Shown: positions 5,925-12,411 of the stretch, in pieces
How the letters are laid out: the number at the start of each line of letters is the position of its first letter
Position numbering within the stretch: the first letter of the stretch is position 1
NCBI GenBank assembly: GCA_045601805.1
Contig: JAZSAJ010000030.1
Location: 1 to 12,411, forward strand
Source: SIG607 sp045601805
GTDB taxonomy: Bacteria > Bacillota > Clostridia > Oscillospirales > Acutalibacteraceae
Reading direction: 5' to 3'
Length of the DNA: 12,411 nt
Translations under genes and position numbers: made by a program
The notes under the pieces: generated by a model
Told to the model about the DNA's origin: nothing
Database searches by the model: none
Seen by the model: only the letters and a program-made list of their open reading frames with translations

Positions 5925-7727
5925 TTATTTCATATAGAAAATTACACAGGTACAGAAGCTTCCGTCCTCTGAAATGATTTCGTAATCACCAAAGTTTGCC
6001 GGAATAGCTACACATTGCAAACGTTCAATGCTTGTTGACAATTCGGGATTTGATTTGCTGCGAATTGTAACATTATGTCCAACCGTAAGTGTAACAATCT
6101 GTAAATGCTCGCCGGATGTGGTGTACTCTCCGCGGTTATCAAAGTAGATTCTTTCAATATCAAAAGGCATCTCCGGTAAACTTGAGAATTTATCCATCCA
6201 ATACTCTTTTGTCCATGTGGTTACTTCTGCTCTTGCACGAAGATGATCTTTAACATAGTTTTCACGGCGCCAATGTTCGTTATCAAATGCGTGTTCTAAG
6301 TGCATTTTTAACGGTTTGCCGGTCATGGTTTTTTTGTTATCATCCCACGAATTACGTGCAAAGTCATACTGGAAGAAGGAATACTCTGTTCCGGCGATTG
6401 ATGGGCTGGTATCCATTTCAAGAACCATTTGATTTCCGCCGTGACCGTGTGTTGTTCCGGGAGGAATCAAATATAAATCACCAACATTGGATTTCCAGTT
6501 GCAAATGTATTCTTTCCAATCTTCAATCGGGAGCAGGTTATTTGATTCGTAACATTTGTTTTCAAATGCTTCCAAATCACAGTCTTCCTTAAAGCCCATC
6601 CATGTATTTGCGCCCTCGTATGCCTCAGCAATATAGTATGTTTCATATCTTCCTAAAGGCTCATTAAAGTGGCTCTTTACATATCGGCTGCTCGGATGAT
6701 TGTGAATCGGCATAGAAATACGTTCTGCGGGCTGTTTGTCCGGGAAGTATCCGTCATCAAGCCAAATATCAAGAGGCCAGAGGTCAGGATAATTGGTGGA
6801 CATATACTCGCCTGTAACTTCCTTATTATGTTTAAGAAGGTTGATTAACGGGAAGTTAAGCATCTTTTCTGCGCCGAAATCTATTACTACCGACATTTCA
6901 GGTCCGGACATTTTATTCCATGCCGAAATTTCCAATCCCTCAATATTCCAAAGGTCTTTGTGACGGTATGCGCCCCAAGGACCGGGCTGGAAAATTTGAA
7001 CCTGTTTAATAGGATATTTTACAGCAGTTTCTACGATTTCATCGTAACCGGCTCTGGTAACCAATTTCAAGTCTTCTAAATCATATGCTTCAAGATAGAA
7101 GTCCATTTGACCGAACATATATTTTTTATGGCGCCATAATAGGTAGAAATCATTGTAGTGGTATTCTTTCCAGTTATACCATTCGGGTGCTTCGGTGTAA
7201 CCAAATGGAATAAGTTCGCCCTCCCACATCTTTAACTCCAAGCGCTGCATGGTAGTATCAAAATAGAACACCAAATCATAAGCATCACGAAGTTCAGGTG
7301 TTGCAGAACCCGAACCGTAAACCATTGTCGGTTTATCTGCTTTAGCAAGTTTTTCTTTTAAAACATTTACTTGATTTTTATCTTGAATGTCAGAAATTAC
7401 ACCTTCTCCGTTAACATAACCGAAGCCGGGGTCATCTGTGATGTAAGGTTGTTTGTACTCTGCAAGCGCTTCTTTTGATATGTATAACATACTTGCGTCA
7501 ACAAACTCGCAATCTACTCCGCGCTTTTTCATTTCTTCAGCTACAAGACCAATAATTGCTTGATAGTCAACACCGTACCAACCATCAACCGCTACTGTCT
7601 TTACGCTTTGTAATTTATCGGCAATAAATTTAACAACTTTGTCTGTTCCAAATACTGCCGAGTCCTTGGTTGCCTGACTAACCTTAATGACGTTCTCCGC
7701 ATTATGCTTGTCTTCATATAATGGCAT
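5925..7727 (-). CDS. Pseudokinase/class I mannose-6-phosphate isomerase-like cupin fusion
   Basis: This 600-residue protein is the first gene of the sugar operon. Residues about 25-165 look like a nucleoside/uridine-kinase P-loop domain without a working P-loop: VAVDGWYGVDYQAI (45-58) occupies the Walker A position, but the Lys-Ser/Thr is replaced by Tyr-Gln. DLVFYFDTT (151-159) resembles the later kinase strand. Residues about 240-600 resemble class I mannose-6-phosphate isomerases, with WGAYRHKDLW, a cupin-like strand YIAEAYEG, then GDLYLIPPGTTHGHGG (417-431), which matches the GD..IPAGT.HA cupin motif. A further cupin-like C-terminal lobe starts near 525. The ATG at 7727 is chosen over an upstream one at 7775 because AGGAGG (7735-7740) precedes it. 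Isomerase activity on a sugar or sugar phosphate is plausible. The N-terminal domain may be structural or sensory. Confidence 0.72.
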   Translation of the reverse strand: MPLYEDKHNAENVIKVSQATKDSAVFGTDKVVKFIADKLQSVKTVAVDGWYGVDYQAIIGLVAEEMKKRGVDCEFVDASMLYISKEALAEYKQPYITDDPGFGYVNGEGVISDIQDKNQVNVLKEKLAKADKPTMVYGSGSATPELRDAYDLVFYFDTTMQRLELKMWEGELIPFGYTEAPEWYNWKEYHYNDFYLLWRHKKYMFGQMDFYLEAYDLEDLKLVTRAGYDEIVETAVKYPIKQVQIFQPGPWGAYRHKDLWNIEGLEISAWNKMSGPEMSVVIDFGAEKMLNFPLINLLKHNKEVTGEYMSTNYPDLWPLDIWLDDGYFPDKQPAERISMPIHNHPSSRYVKSHFNEPLGRYETYYIAEAYEGANTWMGFKEDCDLEAFENKCYESNNLLPIEDWKEYICNWKSNVGDLYLIPPGTTHGHGGNQMVLEMDTSPSIAGTEYSFFQYDFARNSWDDNKKTMTGKPLKMHLEHAFDNEHWRRENYVKDHLRARAEVTTWTKEYWMDKFSSLPEMPFDIERIYFDNRGEYTTSGEHLQIVTLTVGHNVTIRSKSNPELSTSIERLQCVAIPANFGDYEIISEDGSFCTCVIFYMK

Positions 7728-7741
7728 TTTAATTCCTCCTG

Positions 7742-7764
7742 TTTTGTAAAAAATTTTTACAAAA
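7742..7764. promoter_or_regulatory. Candidate operator: 11-bp inverted repeat at the operon start
   Basis: Arms TTTTGTAAAAA (7742-7752) and TTTTTACAAAA (7754-7764) are perfect inverted repeats around a single central A. The element lies between the -10 box (7767-7772) and the ribosome site (7735-7740) of the 600-aa protein gene, so it would cover the predicted transcription start. A TTGTAAA...TTTACAA palindrome there fits a repressor operator (LacI- or GntR-like geometry). No such repressor gene is in the window. Confidence 0.5.
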
Positions 7765-7766
7765 TT

Positions 7767-7795
7767 ATTATACATTTTTCGCTATATTTTTAGAA
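7767..7795 (-). promoter_or_regulatory. Promoter of the sugar operon
   Basis: A perfect -10 TATAAT (7767-7772, minus strand) is preceded at a 17-nt spacing by TTCTAA (7790-7795), a weak -35. A good -10 with a poor -35 is typical of activator-dependent promoters, consistent with the divergent PocR-AraC gene. The inferred start falls near 7760, inside the palindrome at 7742-7764. Confidence 0.55.
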
Positions 7796-7848
7796 TGAAC
7801 ATATTTCCCTAATTGTTGTACTTTTTTCCCGCGAAAGACAAAAAGATA

Positions 7849-7880
7849 TTGACAACCCGAAAGTTTTTTGCCATTATAAT
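7849..7880 (+). promoter_or_regulatory. Probable promoter of the AraC-type regulator gene
   Basis: Consensus TTGACA (7849-7854) and consensus TATAAT (7875-7880) precede the gene, but the spacer is 20 nt instead of about 17. Such spacing is poor for sigma-A and may require an activator or DNA distortion. The -10 lies 27 nt upstream of the TTG start. Two CGAAAG 6-mers (7832-7837 and 7858-7863), 26 nt apart, flank the -35 and are possible regulator half-sites. Confidence 0.45.
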
Positions 7881-7907
7881 ATTAGATGGTATAGGGAGGT
7901 GCGCACA

Positions 7908-8714
7908 TTGTTAGTTAATTATAATATAGAAAAATTGAAAGGTATTATGGACGACCTATGCACAGTAACCGGAATAAATTTTGAGGTTTTAGACGCAAAC
8001 TTTCACTTTCTATATCGTTGTAAAAACGAAACACCTTTCTGCACAACAATACAAAAGACTGCATTTGGCGCAAACAAATGTCTGTGTTCAGACACAAGTC
8101 TTTTGGAAGAATGTAAACAAAGCCATTGCTTTCAAGTCCACATTTGTCATGCAGGTCTAATAGATGCTGCAACACCAATTATCAAAAACGACGTCATAGT
8201 CGGATACATTGTTATGGGACAAATTCGGGCATCTTTTAAGAAAAGCGAAATACGCGAAAAACTTTCTTGGATGAATAATGATATTAATAAAATTTTAGAG
8301 TTATATGAAGAACTTCCGGCTTTTTCTAATGTTCAAATTAACAGTTTAAGCAATCTTCTCTCTCATATTTTATTAGAAAACGCTATAGAAATTGATTATA
8401 ATGATTTTATTCACTTTGCAACCACATATATTAAAGATAATATTAAAAACGATTTGCGCGTTTCTAATCTATGTGCCGCACTTCATGTTTCTAAGAATTT
8501 TCTTTACAAAAGTTTTCGCGAAAACAGAGGTTGTACTGTAAACGAATATATTAATAAACAACGAATAAAACAGGCGCAAAAGCTTCTGCGCGAAACCGAC
8601 AAAACCAGTTATAGCATAGCAGAATCTGTGGGAATACCAAATTACACTTATTTTTGTAAGCTTTTTAAGAAAATAACCGGATTGTCTCCAACTATGTATC
8701 GCAATAGAATATAA
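7908..8714 (+). CDS. PocR-sensor AraC-family transcriptional regulator
   Basis: The 268-residue protein has an N-terminal PocR-type sensory domain (about 8-155) and a C-terminal AraC-type DNA-binding domain (about 168-268). The PocR part shows the spaced cysteines of this domain (C45, C58/C60, C69, C74, C80), the CHAGLIDAATPI block at 80-91 and VGYIVMGQI at 98-106. The AraC part shows LRVSNLCAALHVSKNFLYKSF as its first helix-turn-helix and SIAESVGIPNYTYFCKLFKKITGLSP as its second. The TTG at 7908 is taken as start because GGGAGGT (7894-7900) is properly spaced for it, and the GTG at 7899 overlaps that site. Position opposite the sugar operon suggests it activates that operon on binding a pathway metabolite. 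The ligand is unknown. Confidence 0.88.
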   Translation: MLVNYNIEKLKGIMDDLCTVTGINFEVLDANFHFLYRCKNETPFCTTIQKTAFGANKCLCSDTSLLEECKQSHCFQVHICHAGLIDAATPIIKNDVIVGYIVMGQIRASFKKSEIREKLSWMNNDINKILELYEELPAFSNVQINSLSNLLSHILLENAIEIDYNDFIHFATTYIKDNIKNDLRVSNLCAALHVSKNFLYKSFRENRGCTVNEYINKQRIKQAQKLLRETDKTSYSIAESVGIPNYTYFCKLFKKITGLSPTMYRNRI

Positions 8715-8718
8715 AAAC

Positions 8719-8770
8719 AATGAATAAAAATACCCGTGGTTCCAAAAAACCACGGGTATTTTTATTCATT
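8719..8770. terminator. Long bidirectional hairpin terminator
   Basis: Two perfect 23-nt arms (8719-8741 and 8748-8770) are separated by a 6-nt loop, CCAAAA. The GC core is ACCCGTGGTT/AACCACGGGT, flanked by an A run on the left and a T run on the right, so it works as a terminator in both directions. It lies 4 nt after the regulator's stop and faces the end of the converging GRE operon. Confidence 0.9.
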
Positions 8771-8875
8771 TTTAGAAAACTAACAAACTCCGTTTAAACA
8801 CTTACGTTTAGGAGATTTAATTATTTACCACTTTCGCGTATAGCTGCCTGTATTACCGTTCACGAAACGCACCAA
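8771..8875. other. Short intergenic stretch with no recognised element
   Basis: About 105 nt between the 23-bp-arm hairpin and the end of the GRE activase gene. I see no gene, tRNA or clear repeat. On the minus strand the activase frame stays open for 16 codons after its stop (ending NGNTGSYTRKW at the TAA at 8825-8827), but nothing recognisable is encoded. Confidence 0.5.
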
Positions 8876-9703
8876 TCAGAATACCGCTTTCAGCTTGTTC
8901 AACATATCGTTGTCAGGCGGAGTAAATCGCTGCGCTTCCTTTTCGATGGCGGCATATTTGTTTTCACCCATGGCGTGATAGGGTAACAATTCGATTTTTT
9001 CAAATTTTCCGCTTTTATCTAAAAAATCTTTTATAAAATGCATTTCTTCTATACTGTCGTTGATACCGGAAATCACAGGAATACGAATCCATATCTTTGC
9101 ATTTGCTTGAAATAATTTGCTGAGGTTTTCTAAAATCAACTCATTCCCTACGCCTACATATTGCTTATGTTTTTCAGTGTCAATGATTTTAATATCATAT
9201 AAAAACAAATCAGTATAGGGCAAGATCTTTTCAAAACTTTCAAAAGGAATATGTCCTGCGGTGTCAACGGCTGTATGTATGCCGGCGTTGTTGCATTTTT
9301 TAAGAATCTCTAAAAGAAAATCTATTTGCAGCATACATTCACCGCCGGAAAAAGTAACACCTCCACCCGAATTGTCATAATAGGCTTTGTCCTTAATGAT
9401 TTCAGCAAACACTTCATCAACTGTATACTCTTTACCGCAGACTTTTCTTGCATCTACAGGGCAGTAAAAAGTACACTTTCCGCAAAGGGTGCACCGGTCG
9501 GGCGTGGGACAGATTTCTTTGCATTTTCCGCAGCCTTTACATTTGTCCTTGTAAAACATCATCTGCGGTTTAAAGTCTTGACTTTCGGGATTGTGACACC
9601 ATCTGCATTTTAAGTTACAGCCCTTAAAAAACACAGTTGTTCTAATACCCGGACCGTCAACAAAGGAATTGCGTTCTATATCAAATATCGTAGCAGTATT
9701 CAT
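8876..9703 (-). CDS. Glycyl radical enzyme activase (radical SAM, PflA-like)
   Basis: The 275-residue protein is a radical S-adenosylmethionine enzyme that would install the glycyl radical on the GRE of the same operon. DGPGIRTTVFFKGC leads into the CX3CX2C cluster motif CNLKCRWC (C29, C33, C36). A ferredoxin-like insert with two [4Fe-4S] motifs follows: C55-C58-C61-C65 (CKGCGKCKEIC) and C71-C74-C77-C81 (CTLCGKCTFYC). This is usual for activases of dehydratase-type GREs. GGGVTFSGGEC (113-123) is the SAM-binding GGE region. The spacing between the two ferredoxin motifs is unusually short, and the C-terminus (KLKAVF) seems to stop a little before the usual end. It starts 3 nt after the stop of the hydrolase gene and is the last gene of the operon. 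Confidence 0.93.
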   Translation of the reverse strand: MNTATIFDIERNSFVDGPGIRTTVFFKGCNLKCRWCHNPESQDFKPQMMFYKDKCKGCGKCKEICPTPDRCTLCGKCTFYCPVDARKVCGKEYTVDEVFAEIIKDKAYYDNSGGGVTFSGGECMLQIDFLLEILKKCNNAGIHTAVDTAGHIPFESFEKILPYTDLFLYDIKIIDTEKHKQYVGVGNELILENLSKLFQANAKIWIRIPVISGINDSIEEMHFIKDFLDKSGKFEKIELLPYHAMGENKYAAIEKEAQRFTPPDNDMLNKLKAVF

Positions 9704-9706
9704 TCT

Positions 9707-10615
9707 TCATTCACCACATTTAAGCATTTTCAAAGGATTATTAATTATTATTTGTTCTGCCCTTTCTTTTGAAAGCCTCGGTAAAATATATTCAAAGTAA
9801 TAGGAAAACTTTGGCTGTTTATTTATTGCAGGATTTGCCTCAAAACCGTTAAAAAACAAGGCGTCGTGAGATAATAATATTTTATCTTCATATCCCGCAT
9901 TACACAGTTCAGCAATAGCCTCAATTTTTTTCGATATATACTCCTCGGAAGAATTATCATAAAGCCTATCAAAGCCGATAAAACAACCTATTTCGGCTAT
10001 CTGTTTTATATATTCCAAATCTTCTGTATCACTTAAATGACCTACCGTTATCGCTTGCGGTTTCACACCTTCTGACAATAATATTTCTAAAGCTTTCAAC
10101 CCATTTTTATTGTTTGCATTGGTATGTAACACTATGGGAAGACTGAGCATTTTTTGTGCTAATGCAGAGGCAATAAGCAGTTTTTTATTAAAATCACTAA
10201 TTGTTTCATTCTCTACCGCGCACTTAATTATGCCTGCATTTATATTTTCAGCATCTTTAATTATATATTCCGCAATCAATTCTGCTGACGAATTATAAAG
10301 TACGAGCTCTTCAGTGTAATAAAATCCCGTTGAACAGATAATATTTACTCCCGATTTTTGCGATACTTCTTTTAAAAGTGCAATATCTCTACCAATATTC
10401 ACAGGTGTGCAGTCAATAAAGGTGCTTAAACCGTACTTTTCTTTAAGTGATTTAAGATAATCAGCCGCAACCTTTAATAGTTGTTCTTTATCCAAATAGT
10501 CATTTCTTACCATTTGGTATAAATAATCGCTATAACAACAAATGTGTTCGTGTACAAGTGTTATACCAAGCTCGCTTTCAGATATATCGCCTAAAACCGT
10601 TTTAAAGTGTTGCAT
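9707..10615 (-). CDS. Phosphotriesterase/lactonase-family metal hydrolase
   Basis: The 302-residue protein belongs to the phosphotriesterase family of the amidohydrolase superfamily. The expected binuclear metal ligands are all visible: H22 and H24 (LVHEHI), the carbamylated-lysine candidate K131 (GIIKCA), H164 (VLHTNA), H193 (VGHLSD) and D251 (LSHDAL). Members include lactonases, phospho-sugar lactonases and organophosphate hydrolases. In a catabolic operon a lactonase or ester hydrolase is the most likely role. The ATG at 10615 is preferred over the longer frame from 10672. It lies inside the last codons of the SDR gene, with GGTGGGG upstream, so the genes overlap by 14 nt and are probably translationally coupled. 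The substrate is unknown. Confidence 0.88.
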   Translation of the reverse strand: MQHFKTVLGDISESELGITLVHEHICCYSDYLYQMVRNDYLDKEQLLKVAADYLKSLKEKYGLSTFIDCTPVNIGRDIALLKEVSQKSGVNIICSTGFYYTEELVLYNSSAELIAEYIIKDAENINAGIIKCAVENETISDFNKKLLIASALAQKMLSLPIVLHTNANNKNGLKALEILLSEGVKPQAITVGHLSDTEDLEYIKQIAEIGCFIGFDRLYDNSSEEYISKKIEAIAELCNAGYEDKILLSHDALFFNGFEANPAINKQPKFSYYFEYILPRLSKERAEQIIINNPLKMLKCGE

Positions 10616-11354
10616 ATTTATCCCCACCATCCGCCACAACGGTATGACCGCATATAATCTCACCATAATCACTCATAAGATAAAATGCAAGTTCTGCTAT
10701 TTCATCAGGTCTTATAAAGCGCTCTATTGCGTGGCGGTCATATTTTTGGTTTATATCATGTGCATAACTTGCAATCATCGGTGTAAATGTTGCTCCCGGG
10801 GCAATACCATTTATAATAATTCCGTTATGACCATATCTTTTACCCAAAGAGCGAGTCCATTTAATAATTGCTTCTTTAGACGCCCCGTAACTGCCAACGA
10901 TATCCATACACGCAGCATTGGAGGCAATGTTTAGAATATTACCCCGAATGTTGTTTTTTAGCATATAATCCACTTCGTTACGGATCAAAAAGAATGCCGC
11001 TTTAAAATTGATATCGGTCATCATATCCCATTCTTCGGAGGTTATATCCCACGGCTCATAGCCTCGGCCGAGGCAGTTCGTGCCTACCGCCGCAGCATTT
11101 ACAAATGCATTCAGACTTCCTAATTCCTTTTCACACTCGAAAAACAATTGATTATGACTTTCAACATCGGCAATATCAAAAACTTTATAAAACAGGTTTG
11201 GTGAGTTGATTTCTTCTTTGACGGCTTTCAGTTTTTCCTCAGTTCTGCCTGTGATGCAAACCTTTGCTCCCGCTTCAATAAAACGGACAGCTATGGCTTT
11301 TCCAATACCGCTTCCGCCACCGAAAATAAGCACATTTTTGTTTCTTAACCTCAT
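10602..11354 (-). CDS. Short-chain dehydrogenase/reductase (SDR)
   Basis: The 250-residue protein is a classical SDR. The nucleotide-binding loop is FGGGSGIGKA (11-20), close to TGxxxGIG. CITGRTEEKL (33-42) follows the second strand, and an arginine there is compatible with NADP(H). The usual NNAG is varied to NAAA (86-89). The catalytic tetrad appears complete: N116-region (DINFKAAFF), S145 (NIASNA), Y156 and K160 (YGASK). The C-terminal ADGGDKY is typical. It would oxidise or reduce a hydroxyl/keto group of the pathway intermediate in the cytoplasm. The ATG at 11354 overlaps the GRE stop as ATGA, so coupled translation is likely. Relatives include gluconate and sugar dehydrogenases, but the substrate is not assignable. 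Confidence 0.92.
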   Translation of the reverse strand: MRLRNKNVLIFGGGSGIGKAIAVRFIEAGAKVCITGRTEEKLKAVKEEINSPNLFYKVFDIADVESHNQLFFECEKELGSLNAFVNAAAVGTNCLGRGYEPWDITSEEWDMMTDINFKAAFFLIRNEVDYMLKNNIRGNILNIASNAACMDIVGSYGASKEAIIKWTRSLGKRYGHNGIIINGIAPGATFTPMIASYAHDINQKYDRHAIERFIRPDEIAELAFYLMSDYGEIICGHTVVADGGDKYATL

Positions 11355-12411
11355 TTCTGGGTAGTCCTTTCAATAATGTCATCCTGGATGCTTTTATTAA
11401 GCTTTACAAAGTAATCGGAAAAACCGCTTACCCGTACACGCAGGTTTTTATAATCTTCGGGAGTTACTTTTGCGTTTATTAAATCTTCTTTTGAAACATA
11501 GGTGAGTTGGAAATGCACACCGCCCATTTTAAAATAGGTTTCCAGCATATCCACTGTTTTTTCAAAATGCGCATCATTTTTTATGAGTTGTTCATCCAGC
11601 ATAAAATTTGTAACTGTTGAACCACAGCCAATGGCATTGGGGTCAACCTTGGCAACGGAATTCAGCAAAGCAGAAAGACCGTTTCGGTCTTTGCCCTCGC
11701 TTTGACCTAAACCGAATTTAAGACTATCGCCGTTGTATCTGCCGTCAGGTGTGGCAAGGGTCTTTTCACCGAACCATTTATGATGAACATTATATCCCAT
11801 AAGGTCGCCAACCAAAAAGTGATAGCCAAAAAGATTCGTCTTATCCTTCAAATATTCGTACAGACTTTGGTAAAGTTTTTGCGCCACATAATTAGAACGC
11901 TCGGTATCGTTGCCGAAGAAATCACCCTTGTTGACAATCAGGGTACGCAAATCCTCATAGCCTTCCCAGTTTGATTGAACAGCTGAAATGAGTTCTTTCA
12001 TTGTGGTGATTTTTTCGTCAAAAACAAACTGCTTAACAATAATAAGTGAGTCAATGACATTGGGAATACCCATCAGCATCGGAGAAGCGATCACAATATC
12101 TCCCGCGCCTTGGGTCAGACTTCTTGCTTTTTCAATGCATCCTTGGAAGAATATGCTGGATAAATAGTTGATATCCTTGGCACGCTCACGGTTGTATTTA
12201 TCGTCATATTCATAGGCGATATCAAGATCGCTGAAGAGTTCTTGCAAGAAGATCTCATAATATTCGTCAAAGGTTTTAGCATTGATAATTTTTTCGCTCT
12301 TTTTATGGAAAAGCGTTTCGGTGGAACGTGCAAAATTGATTTTGGAGTTACTGCCGGTAATGGCTCCCAAAAATGCCGGCTCATTACATCCGACGGTAGT
12401 ATATCCAACCG
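11351..12411 (-). CDS. Glycyl radical enzyme (PFL/diol-dehydratase superfamily), C-terminal part
   Basis: The frame is open to the window edge, so only the last 352 residues are present. It begins VGYTTVGCNEPAFLG: the catalytic cysteine codon is at 12386-12388 and the glutamate two residues later at 12380-12382. The GCxEP pattern marks the eliminase, decarboxylase and C-S lyase branch (glycerol, propanediol and hydroxyproline dehydratases, choline and sulfonate lyases) rather than pyruvate formate-lyase, which has Cys-Cys. The C-terminal glycyl radical domain is clear: LATPDGRYNGDSLKFG, SALLNSVAKVD, GGVHFQLTYVSKEDLINA, and the radical loop RVSGFSDYF in place of the common RVAGYS. Cys-to-Gly spacing is about 321 residues, normal for the family. 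The upstream substrate-contacting part is missing, so the reaction cannot be named. An in-frame TTG at 12370 is internal, not a start. Confidence 0.93.
   Translation of the reverse strand, partial: VGYTTVGCNEPAFLGAITGSNSKINFARSTETLFHKKSEKIINAKTFDEYYEIFLQELFSDLDIAYEYDDKYNRERAKDINYLSSIFFQGCIEKARSLTQGAGDIVIASPMLMGIPNVIDSLIIVKQFVFDEKITTMKELISAVQSNWEGYEDLRTLIVNKGDFFGNDTERSNYVAQKLYQSLYEYLKDKTNLFGYHFLVGDLMGYNVHHKWFGEKTLATPDGRYNGDSLKFGLGQSEGKDRNGLSALLNSVAKVDPNAIGCGSTVTNFMLDEQLIKNDAHFEKTVDMLETYFKMGGVHFQLTYVSKEDLINAKVTPEDYKNLRVRVSGFSDYFVKLNKSIQDDIIERTTQK

Noticed and set aside
7754..7775. Upstream in-frame ATG at 7775 as start of the 600-aa protein
   Set aside because: The frame from 7775 would read through the predicted -10 and palindrome, while the ATG at 7727 has a strong AGGAGG site just upstream.
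8825..8878. Open frame continuing 16 codons past the activase stop (ending NGNTGSYTRKW)
   Set aside because: It has no start or ribosome site of its own, no recognised family, and the length is easily reached by chance. I found no reason to infer stop-codon readthrough.
9326..9613. Plus-strand open frame opposite the activase gene
   Set aside because: It is antisense to the cysteine-rich radical-SAM region, lacks a ribosome site and shows no recognisable domain.
12115..12408. Minus-strand open frame overlapping the GRE gene in another frame
   Set aside because: It lies wholly within the GRE coding region, whose frame carries the catalytic GCxEP and continues to the window edge. The alternative has no family features.

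Overview
The window looks like chromosome of an anaerobic, low-GC Firmicute, most likely a member of the Clostridia. This rests on AT-rich intergenic DNA, strong AGGAGG-type ribosome sites, TTG starts, a lipoprotein with a Gram-positive-style signal, and an oxygen-sensitive glycyl radical enzyme (GRE) with its radical-SAM activase. I cannot name a genus from sequence alone.

Layout. (1) 1-2651: ordinary single genes, namely a DUF1622-type small membrane protein, a lipoprotein, a small XRE-type regulator, and a flavin-reductase-like protein with an unusual C-terminal helical extension. Three intergenic hairpins here share the same stem arms (CCCCACCG/CGGTGGGG). (2) 2701-2985: a decayed, 5'-truncated relic of the nicotinamide riboside transporter gene pnuC on the minus strand, with in-frame stops. 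(3) 3009-7727: a minus-strand sugar-processing operon. In transcription order it encodes a 600-aa pseudokinase/mannose-6-phosphate-isomerase-like cupin protein, a D-lyxose-isomerase-family cupin, a PIG-L/LmbE deacetylase and an L-fucose-isomerase-like protein, followed by a terminator. (4) 7728-7907: the divergent control region, with a near-consensus -10 and a perfect 11-bp-arm inverted repeat at the predicted operon start. (5) 7908-8714: a plus-strand PocR-AraC regulator that probably controls the operon, closed by a 23-bp perfect hairpin. (6) 8876-12411: a second, tightly packed minus-strand operon of GRE (5' part outside the window), short-chain dehydrogenase, phosphotriesterase/lactonase-family hydrolase and GRE activase, with overlapping or nearly touching ends.

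How the parts may work together. The first operon suggests remodelling of an N-acylated or otherwise acylated sugar: deacylation by the PIG-L enzyme, then aldose-ketose interconversion by one or both isomerases, sensed by the PocR-AraC protein. The second suggests anaerobic radical chemistry on a polyol, sugar or related diol by a GCxEP-type GRE, combined with a redox step (SDR) and hydrolysis by a metal-dependent amidohydrolase-fold enzyme. The substrates cannot be read from the sequence. No transporter, sugar kinase or aldolase is present in the window, so both modules depend on genes elsewhere.

The most interesting items are the GRE/SDR/PTE/activase combination, the sugar operon with its degenerate-P-loop protein, the flavin reductase with a PCP_red-like tail, the pnuC relic at the edge of the sugar operon, and the shared-stem hairpin family.
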